From positions 1 to 40,755 of the forward strand of contig JAOUMU010000013.1 of NCBI GenBank assembly GCA_029881335.1: DNA of 40,755 nt, written 5' to 3'. This DNA is from Nitrospinota bacterium. GTDB taxonomy: Bacteria > Nitrospinota_A > UBA7883. Position 1 is the first letter of the stretch; each line of letters starts with the position of its first letter. This document shows, piece by piece, positions 18,405-26,994 of the stretch. The position numbers were made by a program, and so were the translations under genes. Under the pieces are notes generated by a model that was not told the origin of the DNA, did no database searches, and saw nothing but the letters and a program-made list of their open reading frames with translations.

Positions 18405-19958
18405 TTACCGGGCCGACTCCACCACCCTGGTCTCCCGGATGACGGTGACTTTGATCTCGCCAGGGTAGGCCAGCTCTCCCTCTATCTTTTTGGCTATATC
18501 CTTCGCCAGGAAGAAGGCTTCGGAGTCGGTCACCCTGTCCGGCATCACCACTACCCGAATTTCGCGGCCCGCCTGGATGGCGTATGATTTTTCCACACCA
18601 TCGAAGGAGTCGCCGATTTCTTCCAGCTTTTGCATCCTGTTGATATAGTTCTGCAGCATTTCCCTTCTGGCGCCGGGGCGAGAGGCGGAGAGCGCGTCGC
18701 TGGCGGCCACCAGTATGGCGATGATAGACTCCGCTGGGACGTCTTCGTGGTGGGATGCAATGGAATTTATCACCACCTTCGGCTCGTTGTATTTGCGGGC
18801 CAGATCCGCGCCGATCTGGGTGTGCTTCCCCTCCATGCTCTGGTCCACGGCCTTGCCCAGGTCGTGCAACATCCCCGCGCGGCGGGCCAGCTTCACGTTC
18901 TGTTTCAGCTCGGCGGCCATCATGCCGCACAGGAAGCCCACTTCCACCGAGTGCCGAAGCACATTCTGGGAGTAGCTGGTTCTGTACTTCAGTCTCCCCA
19001 GCAGTTTTACTATTTCGGTATGCACTCCATCCAGCCCCAGCTCCACGCAGGCGCGCTCCCCCTCCTTTTTCATCTGGTTATTTACATCGCGGGTGACCTT
19101 GTCCACAGTGTCCTCGATCCTGCCCGGATGAATCCTGCCATCGCTCATCAGCTTGAGTAGTGTCTGTCGGGCAATTTCCCTTTTCACGATGTCGAAGCTG
19201 GAGAGGATGACGGCGTTGGGAGTGTCGTCGATAATCAGGTCCACGCCGGTGGCCACTTCCAAGGCGCGGATATTGCGTCCTTCCCGGCCAATGATCCTGC
19301 CTTTCATCTCCTCGTTGGGCAAATCCACGATAGATACGGTATTCTCCGCCACGAAGTCTGGCGCGCATCGTTGCACAGCCAGAGCAACTATCATATTGGC
19401 GTTTTCGCGAGCCTTGTCGGTCGCCTCGTCTTCTATCCGTTTGGCGACGTGCCCCGCTTCGTTGCGGGCTTCGTTATAGAAGTTCTCCTTTAGCTCTCTT
19501 TTGGCCTCTTCGCTGGAAAGTCCGGCTATTTCCTCCAGCTTCGCCACCTGCTGACGCAACAGGCGGTCCATTTCGGAGTTTTTCTGCTCCATGTTCTGGT
19601 TTTGCAGATCCAGCTTCTCTTCTTTGCGCGAAAGAGAGGACTCCTTTGACTCAAGCTGGGACAGCTTTTTGTCCAGAGACCTTTCTCTGTGCAAAAGTCT
19701 ATTTTCGATCTTGTCGATCTCGTTTCGCTTTTCGCTGATCCTGCTCTCGAAATCGGTCTGCGCTTTCAGCGCGGCCTCCTTGGCGGCCAGCAGCGCCTCC
19801 TTTTCGATAGTGGAAGCGTCGTTTTTCGCCTTTTCCAGTATCCGCTCAGATTCCTCGATCCTGGCCGCCGCTTCTTTGGAAACAGAAGATTTTTTCAGGA
19901 ACATTCCAGCGAAAAAGCCACCCACGGCCGCAGCCAGGGCAATTAAAATGGACTCCAT
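18405..19958 (-). CDS. rny: Ribonuclease Y
   Basis: This 517-residue RNase Y has an N-terminal membrane anchor (ILIALAAAVGGFFAGMF), a long coiled coil at about 30-190 rich in E, K and R, a KH domain with GRIIGREGRNIRALE, and an HD domain with the HDLGKA motif and SHHEDV. It is a membrane-tethered endonuclease that starts mRNA decay. I chose the ATG at 19958 rather than a GTG at 19964 because AAGGGG lies 6 bp before the ATG and would directly abut the GTG. A 975-bp region without a certain gene lies upstream. Confidence 0.97.
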   Translation of the reverse strand: MESILIALAAAVGGFFAGMFLKKSSVSKEAAARIEESERILEKAKNDASTIEKEALLAAKEAALKAQTDFESRISEKRNEIDKIENRLLHRERSLDKKLSQLESKESSLSRKEEKLDLQNQNMEQKNSEMDRLLRQQVAKLEEIAGLSSEEAKRELKENFYNEARNEAGHVAKRIEDEATDKARENANMIVALAVQRCAPDFVAENTVSIVDLPNEEMKGRIIGREGRNIRALEVATGVDLIIDDTPNAVILSSFDIVKREIARQTLLKLMSDGRIHPGRIEDTVDKVTRDVNNQMKKEGERACVELGLDGVHTEIVKLLGRLKYRTSYSQNVLRHSVEVGFLCGMMAAELKQNVKLARRAGMLHDLGKAVDQSMEGKHTQIGADLARKYNEPKVVINSIASHHEDVPAESIIAILVAASDALSASRPGARREMLQNYINRMQKLEEIGDSFDGVEKSYAIQAGREIRVVVMPDRVTDSEAFFLAKDIAKKIEGELAYPGEIKVTVIRETRVVESAR

Positions 19959-20146
19959 ATTCACCCCTTATATAGTAGGGTTATGCGGGCATGACGCCCA
20001 TAACCGCCGAGCGAGATGGAACTTTCCAGCTATGCCGCCGAAACCAGTGGCCTGACCTGCGCGAAAAGATGAAACGGGAGGCCCCCGCCACCGGCCACCG
20101 AACATGAGGAAAGGGGCTTTGGAGGGGGGAAAAGATAGGAAAACTC

Positions 20147-20175
20147 AAAAAACCGCCCCGCCAGGTTCGGCGAGA
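20147..20175 (-). terminator. Probable rho-independent terminator upstream of rny
   Basis: On the minus strand TCTCGCC pairs with GGCGGGG (five GC pairs and two GU) around a 6-base loop; three bases later comes UUUUUU. It would end a transcript before rny, or act as an attenuator if transcription starts further upstream. Confidence 0.5.
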
Positions 20176-20335
20176 AACGGGTCTTTATCCTTAAAGGTTT
20201 CATCACAACGCGAAAAATCCCGCAGCCCAGCGAAATATGCAGCGTCTCAAGACACCGGATGGCAAAATCACTCCGTCCAGCGATGAGCAGGGCAAACGAG
20301 GCAGTCAATCCCATGGCGTGTTCCAGCACTCAACA
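20147..20335 (-). ncRNA. Candidate structured non-coding RNA upstream of rny
   Basis: Read on the minus strand, this region folds by eye into a junction. An outer helix GCCCTGC/GCTGGGC (20293-20287 with 20231-20225, one mismatch) encloses a hairpin CTGGACGG/CCATCCGG (20280-20273 with 20262-20255, one mismatch) and an adjacent hairpin GTGTC/GACGC (20255-20242). It ends in a stem CTCGCC/GGCGGG followed by six U. Its position, just ahead of rny, is where 6S RNA (ssrS) often lies in related bacteria. I do not see the 6S consensus, so the class is open. It could also be a leader of the rny transcript. Confidence 0.3.
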
Positions 20336-20429
20336 GCGATACTTAAATAAACCCCCATCCGCGCCGTTGGACGTAATTTTTTGAACCTGGTCTAGCCAAG
20401 TGGATGCCGCCGCGTCCGCCATCAGGCTT

Positions 20430-20447
20430 TCCCGGATCACTCCGGGA
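20430..20447. other. Perfect 7-bp hairpin with 4-base loop
   Basis: TCCCGGA and TCCGGGA pair around TCAC (GTGA on the minus strand). It lies in the long intergenic region between rny and the ribbon-helix-helix gene. There is no U-tract on either side; its role is unknown. Confidence 0.3.
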
Positions 20448-20638
20448 TCTGCGCAACAGGCGGGCTGGGTAGCCCCCCAAAAAATGTATTGGCTCAAAAA
20501 ATTTCCGCCCTTATCGAGCGCGGCGAGGGTTAATAACGTAAACGTAATAAGCAACCCAAGTCAACTCAACTATTTATATATCACAACGGGGGCCAAGTCT
20601 CAAGGGGAAAATCTTTATGCCCGCAGTTGGCGTCGGGG

Positions 20639-20676
20639 AAAAAAATTACCGGCTCCGGGTGGGGACCGGAGCCGGT
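20639..20676 (-). terminator. Strong rho-independent terminator, minus strand
   Basis: ACCGGCTCCGG and CCGGAGCCGGT form a perfect 11-bp stem with a 7-base loop. On the minus strand a run of U follows after two bases; on the plus strand no U-run follows. It ends a leftward transcript that starts between here and the ribbon-helix-helix gene, or read-through from that gene. Confidence 0.85.
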
Positions 20677-20824
20677 ATCACATCTAATAGCCTCCACGGG
20701 ATGGAGACAGGACTCAAACTAATGGCCTAAAGGGTGGTTTTGCGCAGGTCGTAAAACACGAACTACGCAGGTGGTGGTCAGTACAGTGGTGGTCTTGGTC
20801 CGGCCAGAAGTCCAAGCAGATGCG

Positions 20825-20864
20825 AAAAATCCCGCCCCTTGGGTGAGGCGGGAAACCTTTTTTT
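20825..20864. terminator. Bidirectional terminator downstream of the ribbon-helix-helix gene
   Basis: TCCCGCC/GGCGGGA forms a 7-bp stem with a 10-base loop. On the minus strand the stem is followed at once by five U; on the plus strand seven U follow after four bases. It lies about 70 bp past the stop of the small regulator gene. Confidence 0.75.
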
Positions 20865-20933
20865 CATCTGAAGTCATGAGAATAAACACAACAGGGTTCT
20901 TCCCCTTGATTACGCTGTAATAGGCCATGACGT

Positions 20934-21116
20934 TTACTTAATTCCGATATCCAGTTGTTTTTCTTCGTATTTCTTCAGTAACTGTTCAATAGCTTCCCTG
21001 AAAAGAACCGCCTTGGTCACCTGCAGTTCCTTGGCTACCTTGTTCAGTTGGTCGATCTGCCGTTGGTACAAGTGAGTAGTCACCGGCACCTTCTTCAGTT
21101 TTTCTTCAGGTCCCAT
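20934..21116 (-). CDS. Small ribbon-helix-helix DNA-binding protein
   Basis: This 60-residue protein has a ribbon-helix-helix pattern. A short strand (KKVPVTTHLY) is followed by helix A (QRQIDQLNKVAKEL), a turn (QVTKAV) and helix B (LFREAIEQLLKKYEEK), the CopG/Arc/MetJ layout that binds DNA as a dimer. It could be a stand-alone regulator or the antitoxin of a lost toxin pair; no toxin-like partner is clear. A promoter lies upstream and a terminator downstream, so it is a single-gene transcript. The start ATG has only a weak SD. The surrounding 200 bp is more AT-rich than the rest of the window. Confidence 0.75.
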   Translation of the reverse strand: MGPEEKLKKVPVTTHLYQRQIDQLNKVAKELQVTKAVLFREAIEQLLKKYEEKQLDIGIK

Positions 21117-21175
21117 ATTTCAACAAATTCAAGTCGCTGTATCCAGCAATAAAAGCATTTCAACTAATTGATTTA

Positions 21176-21204
21176 TATTCTGACATAAATGCAAACTTTG
21201 TCAA
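21176..21204 (-). promoter_or_regulatory. sigma-70 promoter for the ribbon-helix-helix gene
   Basis: On the minus strand a perfect TTGACA (21204-21199) is followed after 17 bp by AGAATA (21181-21176). The start codon is 60 bp downstream. The region is AT-rich. Autoregulation by the encoded protein is possible but no operator repeat is clear. Confidence 0.55.
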
Positions 21205-21296
21205 TCTTTTTTTTATTTTAATTCCGGGCGCCATGTCCGTAATATCTAACTCATTATGCGTACGTTATTAGTTATTCTGCCGTAAGAGAGAGGAAC

Positions 21297-22760
21297 ATGA
21301 CCAAATCCAATAAAAACCTGTCAAATGCAATGCCGGCGATTCTGCTGGCCTTAGCCGTTTTCGGATATTCAGGCCCGGGGCCATGGGGTCCCATAGGCCA
21401 GGCCATGGCCGAAAGCCCTGATTTTTCTAAGGTGTTTGCGGACATCGCTCGAAACAGGACCGATGCGGTGGTTAACATTTCCGCCAAGCAAAAGCCGAGG
21501 GCTCACCCGGGCGAGAGGCAACTGCGCCAGTTCTTTGGAAGAAATTTTCCAGCCCCTCCCCAAGGGGAAAGGCAGAGCCTCGGGTCCGGATTTATCGTGG
21601 AGAAAGAGGGATATATCCTGACCAACAGCCATGTTGTTTCAGGGGCCGATGAGATCATCGTCTCCATGGGGGATGGCAACGGTGGGGACAAGGGAAAGGA
21701 ATATAAGGCGAAAATCGTCACCATAGACCCGAAGCTGGACGTGGCCCTGATAAAGATCGAGCCGGAGGCGGATTTGAAAACTCTTAACATGGGCGACTCC
21801 GAACTGCTTGAAGTGGGGGACTGGGTGATGGCCATCGGCAATCCATTTGGCCTGTCCCAGTCGGTCACTGTGGGGGTCGTCTCCGCCAAGGGCCGAATCA
21901 TAGGCGCCGGTGATTACGATGACTTCATCCAGACCGACGCCGCCATCAATCAGGGTAATTCCGGGGGACCGCTGCTCGATTATCATGGGAATGTGGTGGG
22001 GATCAATACAGCCATCTTCACCGGCGGCGGAATGAGTTCTGGCAACATCGGCATCGGATTCGCCATTCCCATCAACGCCGTGAAGAAAATTTACAACGAC
22101 ATGAAGCAGGGACATATCAGCCGCGGGTGGCTGGGTGTCCGGCTTCTGGGCATTAACAAGGAAATGGCCGACAAGCTGGGCCTGGAAAGCGAAATCGGGG
22201 CCCTGATCGAGACGGTCAAGAAAGGCTCACCGGCGGATAAGGCCGGGTTTATGCCTTTTGATGTGATCGTGGAGTTCGATGGTACCCATGTGCCCAGCCA
22301 CATGGCTCTGCCGAAGATCGTGGCCTCCCACAAGCCCGGCTCCAAGGTCAAGGTCGTCATTTTCAGGGATGGAAAGAAAAAGACGCTCACCGTCACCCTG
22401 GGCGAGTTCTCCGATGATAAAGCCGGAACCATGGATAAGGAAGAAGACCAGACACCGGCGGAAGAAAAGGCCTCCATGGGCATGACCGTGGAGGAGCTTA
22501 ATCCCAAATGGTCCAAGCGTCTGGAGCTGGACAGCTCCATCAAGGGCGTGGTGGTGACGGAAGTGGATCCTCGCTCGCCGGCGGCAGCCGGAGGGATTCG
22601 CCCCGGTGATGTTATCATCTCCATAGAACGCAAAGATGTGCGCTCTATGGCCGATTACATCAAGGCGATTGAATCGGCCAAGCCCGACTCTACACTGCTC
22701 GTAATGGTTGTGCGCGGCGGGGACACCACCATCGCCCTGCTCAAGATTCCAAAGGAATGA
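21297..22760 (+). CDS. degP: Periplasmic serine protease, HtrA/DegP (Do) family
   Basis: This 487-residue HtrA protease has a signal peptide (residues 1 to about 38, ending GQAMA), a trypsin-like domain with the catalytic triad H112 (NSHVV), D148 (KLDVAL) and S222 (GNSGGPL), and two PDZ domains at about 275-365 and 395-487. It degrades or holds misfolded periplasmic proteins. Two PDZ domains place it with DegP/DegQ (Do) rather than DegS. An SD (AGAGAGG) precedes the ATG and a strong terminator follows, so it is a single-gene unit, divergent from the small regulator. An acidic linker (KEEDQTPAEE) separates the PDZ domains. Confidence 0.95.
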   Translation: MTKSNKNLSNAMPAILLALAVFGYSGPGPWGPIGQAMAESPDFSKVFADIARNRTDAVVNISAKQKPRAHPGERQLRQFFGRNFPAPPQGERQSLGSGFIVEKEGYILTNSHVVSGADEIIVSMGDGNGGDKGKEYKAKIVTIDPKLDVALIKIEPEADLKTLNMGDSELLEVGDWVMAIGNPFGLSQSVTVGVVSAKGRIIGAGDYDDFIQTDAAINQGNSGGPLLDYHGNVVGINTAIFTGGGMSSGNIGIGFAIPINAVKKIYNDMKQGHISRGWLGVRLLGINKEMADKLGLESEIGALIETVKKGSPADKAGFMPFDVIVEFDGTHVPSHMALPKIVASHKPGSKVKVVIFRDGKKKTLTVTLGEFSDDKAGTMDKEEDQTPAEEKASMGMTVEELNPKWSKRLELDSSIKGVVVTEVDPRSPAAAGGIRPGDVIISIERKDVRSMADYIKAIESAKPDSTLLVMVVRGGDTTIALLKIPKE

Positions 22761-22787
22761 CCGGCGAACGATAAAGTTTACCCGCAG

Positions 22788-22821
22788 ACTGGCGTCCCTC
22801 CGGGGGCGCCAGTTTTTTTTT
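22788..22821 (+). terminator. Rho-independent terminator of degP
   Basis: ACTGGCGTCCC pairs with GGGGCGCCAGT (11 bp, one GU) and is followed by nine T. It lies 28 bp after the protease stop codon. Confidence 0.92.
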
Positions 22822-22927
22822 CACCTCTTGCGGCGCAATTGAATACGCTTTAAAAACCCAGCGCACACCCCAAATATATTCCGCTATCTCGCCACAAACA
22901 CGTGCTTACTGTCTGGCTCCTGCGCGA

Positions 22928-23683
22928 TTACCCGCATACCACATCGACATTAATTGCCAATATGCCCGGGACGCCTGGATTGGATCCGCACTCCGGCCTA
23001 TCCGCAGGCGAAGCAACACCGTTTGCCACGCATTCGCAATGGAGCGACACAGAGTCAGGGATCGAAGTCGGGGCCAGAATCCAGTCGCCAGCCACTTCCT
23101 GCCCCGCGAACGGATATGTGACCGAACCGAATGGGCCGATTGTCGTGCTTGAGGAACCGTGGGAAACGATCAACGTCTCCTCCACCAGGGAATGGACGGC
23201 CGATACCAACGCCAAAGAATCCCAATCCTCAGGTGGATTTGCGACTCTCCACTCAGGCGATCCGCCAACGCATTGACCGGGCGCTTCCAGCCGGTAAGTT
23301 CGCCCTACAGCGGGGATAACAGTCACCGACGCTTCAGCATAATTGTCGCTCAGGTCGCCTTTGGGATTTCCCGGCCTCGCCAGCAAAAGGAATTTTGTAT
23401 CCTCGGAAACATATGCGCTGGCGCTTCCCCAGGGAGGCAGGGAACCGAGGTTATCGATGATCCTCGACGGATATGGCGTCTGCTCTATTGATACGGCCGC
23501 GCCCTGGGTGATCCAGGTCAGGTTGACAACTCCTTCGTTGCATACGGCTTTTGGCTGGGCTTCAAAAAGATCTATTCGGACGACAAGACGGCTGGTGGCC
23601 ATGATGCTCAATATCCCCACTGTAGCCACCAGGCAGAATGTCAGTTTTCTTTTCCATGTCCATCTGAATATATTCTCGGTCAT
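22928..23683 (-). CDS. Membrane-anchored protein with Ig-like domain, function unknown
   Basis: I do not recognise a named family. The 251-residue product has a basic N-terminus, one hydrophobic helix (about 16-29) and a periplasmic part. Residues 44-124 have the pattern of a bacterial Ig-like fold: a conserved strand VVNLTWITQGAAVSIEQ, a turn with IDNLGSLPPWGSASAYV, and a closing strand EASVTVIP. The rest (130-251) is unassigned and holds five of the seven periplasmic cysteines (C138, C216, C218, C232, C250), so disulfides are likely. I chose the ATG at 23683, 2 bp after the upstream stop, which couples it to the VanZ-like gene. It may bind a ligand or stabilise a complex outside the inner membrane. 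Confidence 0.65.
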   Translation of the reverse strand: MTENIFRWTWKRKLTFCLVATVGILSIMATSRLVVRIDLFEAQPKAVCNEGVVNLTWITQGAAVSIEQTPYPSRIIDNLGSLPPWGSASAYVSEDTKFLLLARPGNPKGDLSDNYAEASVTVIPAVGRTYRLEAPGQCVGGSPEWRVANPPEDWDSLALVSAVHSLVEETLIVSHGSSSTTIGPFGSVTYPFAGQEVAGDWILAPTSIPDSVSLHCECVANGVASPADRPECGSNPGVPGILAINVDVVCG

Positions 23684-23685
23684 TG

Positions 23686-24201
23686 TCAACACATCCCGCT
23701 TTGAAAGTTGGTATGGTCGGAGCGCAATAAGGTCAACATCGCATACGCCAGCGCCCCTCCTGCGAATGTAGCGGCGATATCGTACACGCAGAACGTCCCC
23801 CGCATCGGCCAATATGAAAATATCCCCAGTTCATAATGAACGTTCACCCACAGCCACATCTGCCGCGGCGGGTCCGACTGCAAATACTCAAAAAAAAGGT
23901 TGATCATAATCCATACCGATACGCAAAATCCTTTCAGTTCGTCTTCCCTTGTCAGGAGCGCGTTGGTGATCAGGGAAAAAGAGATAACATGCACAGTGGA
24001 GGGGAGCCAACCTGGAATCCAGGCGCCAGAAGAGCTTGTCTGACGGGCCTGCATCCCCACATGCTCGGCCAGCGCCAAAAGATGGCAGGCGCCACACCCC
24101 TTTCCATAAAGGTACACCAGAAGACCGAAAAACAGAAAACCAACGCCGATGGAGAGGATGATCAGGGATCTGGCGAAACTACGTCTAGCCTTTGGTTGCA
24201 T
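23686..24201 (-). CDS. VanZ-like integral membrane protein with a CXXCH motif
   Basis: This 171-residue protein has about four membrane helices (11-31, 65-83, 91-107, 138-160). The sequence from LPSTVHVISFSLITNALL through INLFFEYLQ to GTFCVYDIAATFAGGALAY follows the VanZ-like pattern, where conserved H, E/Q and D residues line the membrane. After helix 1, on the predicted periplasmic side, is C36-G-A-C39-H40, a perfect heme-c type motif, which is not expected in this family. No SD is visible. It is translated with the downstream Ig-like protein. Its substrate and function are unknown, and the heme idea is inference. Confidence 0.6.
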   Translation of the reverse strand: MQPKARRSFARSLIILSIGVGFLFFGLLVYLYGKGCGACHLLALAEHVGMQARQTSSSGAWIPGWLPSTVHVISFSLITNALLTREDELKGFCVSVWIMINLFFEYLQSDPPRQMWLWVNVHYELGIFSYWPMRGTFCVYDIAATFAGGALAYAMLTLLRSDHTNFQSGMC

Positions 24202-24286
24202 ACGAATGATTTTACACCATCCCCCCTTCGCGCGGTTTATTTGAAATCACCATCGCGGTGGCGCGGACGCCCGGCTCCGCATGCAG

Positions 24287-24325
24287 GGCGGTGATTACGA
24301 TTGTCGCGCCAGCATGTTCACCGCC
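24287..24325. other. 8-bp inverted repeat between mutS and the VanZ-like gene
   Basis: GGCGGTGA and TCACCGCC are separated by 23 bases in the 147-bp gap between the mutS stop and the VanZ-like start. There is no U-tract. It could be a 3' hairpin of the mutS transcript or an operator for the next gene. Confidence 0.25.
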
Positions 24326-24348
24326 CATGTGTGGGACACCTCAGATCG

Positions 24349-26970
24349 TTATAGTTTCCCCTTCCACTCCTCCAGCTTCTTCAGAGCGTCCATGGGGGTC
24401 ATCTGATAGATGTCCATCTTGCGCAGTTCCTCCTCCACTTCGGAGACTTGCGGCGGGGCGAACAGGTCGGTCTGCGGATCCCGGCGACCTTCCGCCGCTT
24501 TGGCCTTCAATTTCGGGTGACCGGAGGAGTCCACCTCGTTGGCCTCCAGTTGGCTGAGTATCTCCCCGGCGCGTGCGATGACCTCCTTCGGAAGGCCCGC
24601 CAGCCGCGCCACCTGAATGCCGTAGCTCTTGTCCGCCGGTTTGTCGATTATCTTTCGCAGGAATATGATCTGCTCGTTCCACTCCCGCACCGCCACGGAG
24701 AGGTTGCGCACTCCCGGCAAGCTGTCAGCCAGTTCAGAAAGCTCATGGTAGTGGGTGGCGAAAAGCGTCCGCGCCCCCACCTTGTGTATCCTCTCCGCCA
24801 CCGCCCAGGCGATAGATATGCCATCGAAGGTGGAAGTGCCCCGGCCGATCTCGTCCAGGATAATCAGGCTGCGGCCAGTGGCGTTGTTCAAGATCAGCGC
24901 AGTCTCGTTCATCTCCACCATGAAGGTGGACTGCCCCTTCTGCAAATGATCCTGAGCGCCCACGCGGGTGAAGATCCGGTCCACCACCCCCACCTGGGCC
25001 GAGTCCGCAGGGACGAAGGACCCCACCTGGGCCAGCAGGGTGATCACCGCCACCTGGCGGATGTATGTGGACTTACCCGCCATGTTGGGCCCGGTGACGA
25101 TGGACAGCCGGGCGGTGTCCATGTCCAGCAGCGCGTCGTTGGGGACGAACCTTTCCGCCAGGCCGGAGCGCTCCAGCACCGGGTGGCGGCCGCCGAGGAT
25201 TTTAAGGGTGTCGCCGCCATCCACCACCGGCCTGCAATAGCCCCGGGCGGAGGCCACCGCCGACAGACCGGCCAGCGCGTCCACCTGACCTATGACATGG
25301 GCCATGGCCCTGGCCCTGGGGGTGGCCTGGGCCGCGGCCAGACGCACCTTCTCGAAAATCTCCATCTCCAGGGTCATGGCCCGCTCCTCGGCGTGGAGTA
25401 TCCTCTCCTCCAGCTCCTTGAGCTTGGGGGAAACAAACCGCTCCGCGTTCACCAGCGACTGCTTGCGCATCCAGTCCTCCGGGACATGGTCGGAACTGCG
25501 GCGGCTGACCTCGATGAAGTAGCCGTATATCTTGTTGTATTTCACTCGCAGCCCGGTGATGCCACTTCGCTCCCGCTCCTCCTGCTCCAGCGCCAAAAGC
25601 GCCGACCGGCTGTCCGATTGCACGCTCTTGAGTTCATCCAGCCTTTCGTCGTATCCCTTCCGGATCGATCCGCCGTCGCGGGCCATGGTGGGGGGCTCGT
25701 CGGCGATGGCCCTTTCCAGCAGATCGCAAAGGGATGCCATGTCGTCCCATTTCTCCACCCACCCGGCGGCAAGTTCCCCGCCGATTTTCTCCACTCCCAG
25801 CTTCAGCGCTGGCAGGGGCGCCAGGGCGTTTTTCAGCGCCAGCAGATCCCTGGGAGAGCAGGCGGGCATGGTGACCCTGCCGGAGACCCGCTCCATATCC
25901 CCCATCCCGGTCAGCAAACTCCTTATGCTTTCCAGCAATGTCGGTTCCTTGTCGCCCGTGAGCGCCGCCACCGTCTCCAGGCGTTGGTTGATCTGGCCCA
26001 TATCGGCCAGCGGGCGCAGCAGCCATTCCTTCAGGGTCCTGGCGCCCATGGGGGAGCATGTGTCATCCAGCACCCAGAAGAGCGATCCGGCAGAGGTGTT
26101 GTCCGAGAGGGTCTTGACGATCTCCAGGTTGCGGATGGTGGCCGGGTCCAGCGCCATGGCGCCTTCAGGGTGGTGAACGGTGACCCTGTGGATCTGGGTC
26201 AAGGCGCCTTTTTGAGTATCCTTCATGTATGCCACGCATGCCCCGGCGGCGCATACCGCCTGCGTCATCCCCTCCAGCCCGAAGCCTTGGAGCCCCGCCA
26301 CCTGGAACTGATCCAGCAGCGCCTGACGGGCGGTGTCATAACCGAACAGCCATCCTTCCCTTTTGTCCAGCAGACGGCCATGGACGGCGGCGAGCCGAAT
26401 GTATATCGGCGGGTGGGCCTCCTCCAGGTTATCGGGTATCAGGATCTGCCGAGGGGCCAGCCGTTCCAGCTCGTCCATCACAGCCCGTATGGCGCCGTCA
26501 CCGCTGAACTCACACACGCGGAACAGCCCGGTGGAAAGATCCGCCGCCGCCAGGCCGAATCCCATCTTTCCGGGGGCCACGGCAGCCAGGAAGTTGAAAG
26601 ATTTTTCGTCCAGAAGGCCCGACTCCATGATAGTGCCAGGGGTGACGATACGGATGACTTCGCGCCTCACCACGCCCTTGGCGGTCTTCGGATCCTCCAC
26701 CTGCTCGCATATGGCCACGGAGAGCCCCTTGGAGATCATGCGCGGCAGATAGCTTTGCAGGGCATGGTAGGGGACACCGCACATCGGCATCGGATTCTCC
26801 GAGCCCTTGTCGCGGGTGGTGAGCGCGATATTCATCGCCTTGGCGGCTATCACGGCGTCTTCGCCGAACATCTCGTAAAAATCCCCCATACGAAAAAAGA
26901 GAATCGCGTCCGGGTGCTCCTTTTTTATGGCCAGATACTGGACCATCATCGGGGTTACGGCGGTGGTCAT
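24349..26970 (-). CDS. mutS: DNA mismatch repair protein MutS
   Basis: This 873-residue protein is full length for MutS1. The N-terminal mismatch-recognition motif is intact (GDFYEMF, the Phe-x-Glu that stacks at the mismatch). The C-terminal ATPase has Walker A GPNMAGKST, the segment STFMVEMNET and Walker B LIILDEIGRGTSTFDG. It recognises mismatches and recruits MutL. AAGGA lies upstream of the ATG. It starts 24 bp after the HIT gene stop, on the same strand, so it is probably the last gene of the phoH-pgpH-ybeY-HIT-mutS run. Confidence 0.98.
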   Translation of the reverse strand: MTTAVTPMMVQYLAIKKEHPDAILFFRMGDFYEMFGEDAVIAAKAMNIALTTRDKGSENPMPMCGVPYHALQSYLPRMISKGLSVAICEQVEDPKTAKGVVRREVIRIVTPGTIMESGLLDEKSFNFLAAVAPGKMGFGLAAADLSTGLFRVCEFSGDGAIRAVMDELERLAPRQILIPDNLEEAHPPIYIRLAAVHGRLLDKREGWLFGYDTARQALLDQFQVAGLQGFGLEGMTQAVCAAGACVAYMKDTQKGALTQIHRVTVHHPEGAMALDPATIRNLEIVKTLSDNTSAGSLFWVLDDTCSPMGARTLKEWLLRPLADMGQINQRLETVAALTGDKEPTLLESIRSLLTGMGDMERVSGRVTMPACSPRDLLALKNALAPLPALKLGVEKIGGELAAGWVEKWDDMASLCDLLERAIADEPPTMARDGGSIRKGYDERLDELKSVQSDSRSALLALEQEERERSGITGLRVKYNKIYGYFIEVSRRSSDHVPEDWMRKQSLVNAERFVSPKLKELEERILHAEERAMTLEMEIFEKVRLAAAQATPRARAMAHVIGQVDALAGLSAVASARGYCRPVVDGGDTLKILGGRHPVLERSGLAERFVPNDALLDMDTARLSIVTGPNMAGKSTYIRQVAVITLLAQVGSFVPADSAQVGVVDRIFTRVGAQDHLQKGQSTFMVEMNETALILNNATGRSLIILDEIGRGTSTFDGISIAWAVAERIHKVGARTLFATHYHELSELADSLPGVRNLSVAVREWNEQIIFLRKIIDKPADKSYGIQVARLAGLPKEVIARAGEILSQLEANEVDSSGHPKLKAKAAEGRRDPQTDLFAPPQVSEVEEELRKMDIYQMTPMDALKKLEEWKGKL

Positions 26971-26994
26971 GGAGTCGATCCTTGAGGGGGAGCC

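Noticed and set aside
20041-20100. Minus-strand GCAGGTCAGGCCACTGG as signal recognition particle RNA
   Set aside because: It resembles the CAGGTCAGGTCC of SRP RNA, but the essential GGAAGGAAGCAG loop is missing.
20330-20554. 74-codon minus-strand ORF in the rny upstream region
   Set aside because: Only a TTG start, no SD, no recognised motif, and it contains a perfect hairpin. The composition is somewhat protein-like, so a decayed gene is possible but unsupported.
20680-20720. tRNA-like 3' end (TTTGAGTCC on the minus strand) as a tRNA remnant or att site
   Set aside because: The T-stem does not pair and no acceptor or anticodon arm is found. No integrase is nearby.
20719-20928. 69-codon minus-strand ORF just after the ribbon-helix-helix gene, as a toxin partner
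   Set aside because: It starts 5 bp after the regulator, like a toxin would, but the strong bidirectional terminator lies inside it and the C-terminal half (a Thr/Val/Arg-rich run) does not look like protein. I keep only the regulator.
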